A DNA stretch of 64,000 nucleotides from Agelas oroides (Eukaryota; Porifera; Demospongiae; Agelasida; Agelasidae). Shown here in pieces: positions 58,125 to 64,000 of this stretch. Position 1 is the stretch's first letter, and each line of letters opens with the position of its first letter. The position numbers were made by a program, and so were the translations under genes. Where the stretch lies: NCBI GenBank assembly GCA_949130485.1, contig OX422197.1, forward strand, positions 4,036,205-4,100,204. The letters are read 5' to 3'. The notes beneath the pieces are model-generated. The model saw only the letters and a program-made list of their open reading frames with translations, searched no databases and was not told the origin of the DNA.

Positions 58125-61100
58125 GCCAGGAAAGATTGAGAAAGCAGTTTTGACCACTATAAGGTCCTGTGAAGCTCGTGCAAGCCTGTGTATGTTCTTG
58201 AATCACCTGACAAACCCACTTTAACTGCGAGAAGGTGCTATGAAGCACATGCAATCCTGTTTATGTGCCAGGACTGTGGAGGCCCTGTGAAGCTCGTGCA
58301 AGCCTGTCTTTGTGCCGGAAAGACTTGATGAAGCCGTTTTCACCTCCGATGAGGTACTGTGAACCACGTGCAGGCCTGTTTAAGTACCAACAAAGATTGA
58401 GAAAGCAGTTTTCACCACTGTGAAGGTCCTGTGAAGCTTGTGCAAGCCTGTGTATGTGCGGGAAAGACCTGATAAAAGCCGTTTTAACCGCCGATGAGGT
58501 GCTGTGAAGAACTTGGAGGTTTGTTGAAGTGTCAGGAAAGACTGAGAAAGCAGTTTTCACCACTGTGAAGGTCCTGTGAAACTCGTGCAAACCTGTGTAT
58601 GTGCTAGAATGACCTGATAAAGCCGAATTCACCGTCGAGGAAGTGCTGAGAAGCACGTGCAGGCCTGTTTAAGTGCTAGGAAAGATCGAGAAAGCAGTTT
58701 TCAACACTGTAAAAGTCCTGTGAAGCTTGTGCAAACCTGTGTATGTGCTGGAATGTCCTGACAAACCCGTTTTAACCGCGAGAAGGTGCTGTGAATCACG
58801 TGGAAGCTTGTTGAAGTGTCAGGAAAGACCTAAAAAGCAGTTTACACCACAGTGGAAGTCCTGTGAAGCTCGTGCAAGCCTGTGTATGTGCAGGAAAGAG
58901 CTGATAAAGCCGTTTTAACCGCCGATGAGGTGCTGTGAAGCACGTGCAGGCCTGTTTAAGTGGCAGGAAAGATTGAGAAAGCAGTTTTGACCACTGTAAA
59001 GGTCCTGTGAAGCTCGTGCAAGCCTGTGTATGATCTGGAATGACCTGACAAACTCGCCTTAACTGCGAGAAGGTGCTGTGAAGCACATGCAATCCTGTTT
59101 ACGTGCCAGGACTGTGGAGGCCCTGTGAAGCTCGTGCAAGCCTGTCTTTGTGCGGGAAAGACTTGATGAAGCCGTTTTCACCTCCGATGAGGTGCTGTGA
59201 ACCACGTGCAGGCCTGTTTAAGTACCAACAAAGATTGAGAAAGCAGTTTTCACCACTGTGAAGGTCCTGTGAAGCTCGTGCAAGCCTGTGTATGTGCTAG
59301 AATGACCTGATAAAGCCGAATTCACCGTCGAGGAAGTTCTGAGAAGCACGTGCAGGCTTGTTGAAGCGTCAGCAAAGATTGAGAAAGCAGTTTTCACCAC
59401 TGTGAAGGTCCTGTGAAGCTTGTGCAAGCCTGTGTATGTGCTGGATTGATCTGATAAAGCAGAATTCACCGTCTAGGAAGTGCTGAGAAGCACGTGCAGG
59501 CCTGTTTAAGTACCAACAAAGATTGAGAAAGCAGTTTTCACCTCTGTGAAGGTCCTGTGAAGCTCGTGCAAGCCTGTGTATGTTCTGGAATGACCTGACA
59601 AACCCGGTATAGCAGCGAGAAGGTGCTGTGAAGCACATGCAATCCTGTTTACGTGCCAGGAATGATCGAAAGCACTTTTCCCCACTGTGGAGACCCTGTG
59701 AAGCTCGTGCAAGCCTGTCTTTGTGCGGTAAAGACCTGATAAAGCCGTTTTCACCTCAGATGAGGTGCTGTGAAGCACGTGTAGGCCTGTTTAAGTACCA
59801 ACAAAGATTGAGAAAGCAATTTTCACCACTGTGAAGGTCCTGTGAAGCTCGTGCAAACCTGTGTATGTGCTAGAATGACCTGATAAAGCCGAATTCACCG
59901 TCGAGGAAGTGCTGAGAAGCACGTCCAGGCCTGTTTAAGTACCAACAAAGATTGGGAAAGCAGTTTTCACCACTGTGAAGGTCCTGTGAAGCTCATGCAA
60001 GCCTGTGTATGTGCTGGAATTATATGAGAAAGCCGATTTCACCGGCGAGGAAGTGCTGTGAAGCACTTGGAGGCTTGTTGAAGTGTCAGGAAAGATTGAG
60101 AAAGCAGTTTTCACCACTGCTGTGGTCCTGTGAAGCTCGTGCAAGCCTGGGTATGTTCTGGAATGACCTGACAAACCCGGTATAGCTGCGAGAAGGTGCT
60201 GTGAAGCACATGCAATCCTGTTTACGTGCCGGGAATGATCGAAAGCACTTTTCCCCACTGTGGAGACCCTGTGAAGCTCGTGCAAGCCTGTCTTTGTGCG
60301 GTAAAGACCTGATAAAGCAGTTTTCACCTACGATGAGGTGCTGTGAAGCACGTGTAGGCCTGTTTAAGTACCAACAAAGATTGAGAAAGCAGTTTTCACC
60401 ACTGTGAAGGTCCTGTGAAGCTCGTGCAAGCCTGTGTATGTGCTGGAATGCCCTGATACAGCCGAATTCACCGTCGAGGAAGTGCTGAGAAGCACGTGCA
60501 GACCTGTTTAAGTACCAACAAAGATTGAGAAAGCAGTTTTCACCACTGTGAAGGTCCGGTGAAGCTCGTTCAAGCCTGTGTATCTGATGGAATGATCTGA
60601 TAAAGCCGAATTCACCGCCAAGGAGGTGCTGTGAAACACTTGGAGGCTTGTTGAAGCGTCAGCAAAGATTGAGAAAGCATTTTTGTCCACTGTGAAGGTC
60701 CTGTGAAGCTTGTCCAAGCCTGTGTATGTACGGGAAAGACCTGATAAAGCCGTTTTAACCGCCGATGAGGCGCTGTGAAGCACTTGGAGGTTTGTTGTAG
60801 TGTCAGGAAAGATTGAGAAAGCAGTTTTCACCACTGTGAAGGTCCTGTGAAGCTCGTGCAAGCCTGTGTATGTGCTTGAATGACCTGATAAAGCCGAATT
60901 CACCGTCGAGGAAGTGCTGAGAAGCACGTGCAGTACTTTTTAAGTACCAACAAAGATTGAGAAAGCAGTTTTCACCACTGTGAAGGTCCTGTGATGCTCG
61001 TGCAAGCCTGTGTATGTGCTGGAATGACCTGACAAACCCGTTTTAACCGCGAGAAGGTGCTGTGAATCACGTGGAAGCTTGTTGAAGTGTCAGGAAAGAC

Positions 61101-63874
61101 CTAAAAAGCAATTTTCACCACAGTGGAAGTCCTGTGAAGCTCGTGCAAGCCAGTGTATGTGCGGGAAAGAGCTGATAAAGCCGTTTTAACCGCCGATGAG
61201 GTGCTGTGAAGCACGTGCAGGCCTGTTTAAGTGCCAGGAAAGATTGAGAAAGCAGTTTTGACCACTATAAGGTCCTGTGAAGCTCGTGCAAGCCTGTGTA
61301 TGTTCTTGAATCACCTGACAAACCCACTTTAACTGCGAGAAGGTGCTATGAAGCACATGCAATCCTGTTTATGTGCCAGGACTGTGGAGGCCCTGTGAAG
61401 CTCGTGCAAGCCTGTCTTTGTGCCGGAAAGACTTGATGAAGCCGTTTTCACCTCCGATGAGGTACTGTGAACCACGTGCAGGCCTGTTTAAGTACCAACA
61501 AAGATTGAGAAAGCAGTTTTCACCACTGTGAAGGTCCTGTGAAGCTTGTGCAAGCCTGTGTATGTGCGGGAAAGACCTGATAAAAGCCGTTTTAACCGCC
61601 GATGAGGTGCTGTGAAGAACTTGGAGGTTTGTTGAAGTGTCAGGAAAGACTGAGAAAGCAGTTTTCACCACTGTGAAGGTCCTGTGAAACTCGTGCAAAG
61701 CTGTGTATGTGCTAGAATGACCTGATAAAGCCGAATTCACCGTCGAGGAAGTGCTGAGAAGCACGTGCAGGCCTGTTTAAGTGCTAGGAAAGATCGAGAA
61801 AGCAGTTTTCAACACTGTAAAGGTCCTGTGAAGCTTGTGCAAACCTGTGTATGTGCTGGAATGTCCTGACAAACCCGTTTTAACCGCGAGAAGGTGCTGT
61901 GAATCACGTGGAAGCTTGTTGAAGTGTCAGGAAAGACCTAAAAAGCAGTTTACACCACAGTGGAAGTCCTGTGAAGCTCGTGCAAGCCTGTGTATGTGCA
62001 GGAAAGAGCTGATAAAGCCGTTTTAACCGCCGATGAGGTGCTGTGAAGCACGTGCAGGCCTGTTTAAGTGGCAGGAAAGATTGAGAAAGCAGTTTTGACC
62101 ACTGTAAAGGTCCTGTGAAGCTCGTGCAAGCCTGTGTATGATCTGGAATGACCTGACAAACTCGCCTTAACTGCGAGAAGGTGCTGTGAAGCACATGCAA
62201 TCCTGTTTACGTGCCAGGACTGTGGAGGCCCTGTGAAGCTCGTGCAAGCCTGTCTTTGTGCGGGAAAGACTTGATGAAGCCGTTTTCACCTCCGATGAGG
62301 TGCTGTGAACCACGTGCAGGCCTGTTTAAGTACCAACAAAGATTGAGAAAGCAGTTTTCACCACTGTGAAGGTCCTGTGAAGCTCGTGCAAGCCTGTGTA
62401 TGTGCTAGAATGACCTGATAAAGCCGAATTCACCGTCGAGGAAGTGCTGAGAAGCACGTGCAGGCTTGTTGAAGCGTCAGCAAAGATTGAGAAAGCAGTT
62501 TTCACCACTGTGAAGGTCCTGTGAAGCTTGTGCAAGCCTGTGTATGTGCTGGATTGATCTGATAAAGCAGAATTCACCGTCTAGGAAGTGCTGAGAAGCA
62601 CGTGCAGGCCTGTTTAAGTACCAACAAAGATTGAGAAAGCAGTTTTCACCTCTGTGAAGGTCCTGTGAAGCTCGTGCAAGCCTGTGTATGTTCTGGAATG
62701 ACCTGACAAACCCGGTATAGCTGCGAGAAGGTGCTGTGAAGCACATGCAATCCTGTTTACGTGCAAGGAATGATCGAAAGCACTTTTCCCCACTGTGGAG
62801 ACCCTGTGAAGCTCGTGCAAGCCTGTCTTTGTGCGGTAAAGACCTGATAAAGCCGTTTTCACCTCAGATGAGGTGCTGTGAAGCACGTGTAGGCCTGTTT
62901 AAGTACCAACAAAGATTGAGAAAGCAGTTTTCACCACTGTGAAGGTCCTGTGAAGCTCGTGCAAACCTGTGTATGTGCTAGAATGACCTGATAAAGCCGA
63001 ATTCACCGTCGAGCAAGTGCTAAGAAGCACGTCCAGGCCTGTTTAAGTACCAACAAAGATTGGGAAAGCAGTTTTCACCACTGTGAAGGTCCTGTGAAGC
63101 TCATGCAAGCCTGTGTATGTGCTGGAATTATATGGAAGCACATGCAATCCTGTTTACGTGCCGGGAATGATCGAAAGCACTTTTCCCCACTGTGGAGACC
63201 CTGTGAAGCTCGTGCAAGCCTGTCTTTGTGCGGTAAAGACCTGATAAAGCAGTTTTCACCTACGATGAGGTGCTGTGAAGCACGTGTAGGCCTGTTTAAG
63301 TACCAACAAAGATTGAGAAAGCAGTTTTCACTACTGTGAAGGTCCTGTGAAGCTCGTGCAAGCCTGTGTATGTGCTGGAATGCCCTGATACAGCCGAATT
63401 CACCGTCGAGGAAGTGCTGAGAAGCACGTGCAGACCTGTTTAAGTACCAACAAAGATTGAGAAAGCAGTTTTCACCACTGTGAAGGTCCTGTGAAGCTCG
63501 TTCAAGCCTGTGTATGTGATGGAATGATCTGATAAAGCCGAATTCACCGCCAAGGAGGTGCTGTGAAACACTTGGAGGCTTGTTGAAGCGTCAGCAAAGA
63601 TTGAGAAAGCATTTTTGTCCACTGTGAAGGTCCTGTGAAGCTTGTCCAAGCCTGTGTATGTACGGGAAAGACCTGATAAAGCCGTTTTAACCGCCGATGA
63701 GGCGCTGTGAAGCACTTGGAGGTTTGTTGTAGTGTCAGGAAAGATTGAGAAAGCAGTTTTCACCACTGTGAAGGTCCTGTGAAGCTCGTGCAAGCCTGTG
63801 TATGTGCTTGAATGACCTGATAAAGCCGAATTCACCGTCGAGGAAGTGCTGAGAAGCACGTGCAGTACTTTTTA
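57835..63874 (-). repeat. 3.1-kb tandem duplication, second copy with a 176-bp deletion
   Basis: About 57835-60942 repeats directly as 60943-63874. The offset is 3108 bp until about 63130, then 2932 bp, because the second copy has lost 176 bp. At the deletion GGAATTATATG is joined straight to GAAGCACATGC. The copies otherwise differ only by isolated bases. Confidence 0.88.
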
Positions 63875-64000
63875 AGCACCAACAAAGATTGAGAAAGCAG
63901 TTTTCACCACTGTGAAGGTCCTGTGAAGCTCGTGCAAGCCTGTCTTTGTGTGGGAAAGACCTGATAAAGCCGTTTTCACCTCCGATGAGGTGCTGTGAAG
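63875..64000 (-). repeat. Satellite array continues to the window edge
   Basis: Ordinary - oriented monomer sequence, ending in GATGAGGTGCTGTGAAG. The array is not closed here and its end is outside the window. Confidence 0.93.

Noticed and set aside
29983-63859. Up to 213-codon - strand ORFs, possible repetitive structural protein genes
   Set aside because: The 48-residue period equals the 144-bp monomer. The frame is broken by 143-bp units, there is no signal peptide, splice pattern or regulatory context, and a frame on the opposite strand is open as well.
1-64000. CRISPR-like array
   Set aside because: There are no short conserved repeats separated by unique spacers. The whole 144-bp unit repeats, and the surroundings look eukaryotic.

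Overview
The window is almost entirely one giant, evolving satellite DNA array, broken by a few mobile-element insertions. It has no operons, no bacterial signals, no rRNA or tRNA genes, and only one plausible protein-coding unit, which lies inside a transposon. This is eukaryotic heterochromatin-like DNA. The transposon ends (TAGYCTCG... termini) and the style of the small basic protein in the insertion suggest an invertebrate animal, perhaps a cnidarian. That is inference from memory of similar elements, not proof.

The satellite monomer is about 144 bp and is built from two diverged halves of about 72 bp. Half A contains GGTTAAAACGGCTTT and GCACGAGCTTCACAGG. Half B contains GGTGAAAACTGCTTT and CACGTGCTTCACAGC. 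I call the strand reading GGTTAAAACGG '+'. Many monomers are 143 bp, so dimers often measure 287 bp.

Layout: 1-15632 is mainly + oriented array, with two short inverted blocks (3250-3806 and 6001-6618) that are copies of each other. Monomers at about 12-15.6 kb are more diverged. 15633-17405 is a 1773-bp DNA transposon with 64-bp terminal inverted repeats (TIRs) and a 9-bp target duplication. It carries a small frameshifted ORF pair and a nested 292-bp MITE. The + array resumes for about 95 bp and flips orientation near 17.5 kb. From there to 64000 the array is - oriented. It is diverged up to about 31 kb, then increasingly homogenised, with higher-order repeats (periods of 1722, 2444, 2585, 7575, 1817, 980 and 3108 bp). 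Interruptions in the right arm are a 200-N gap (24089-24288), a 658-bp TIR element (25280-25937), a 683-bp unique block with a 24-bp minisatellite (28301-28983) and a 253-bp CACTG-ended MITE (31209-31461).

The genes do not form a pathway. The story is structural: strand switches, a diverged core around the main flip, recent large tandem duplications on the flank, and transposons that date and mark the array.
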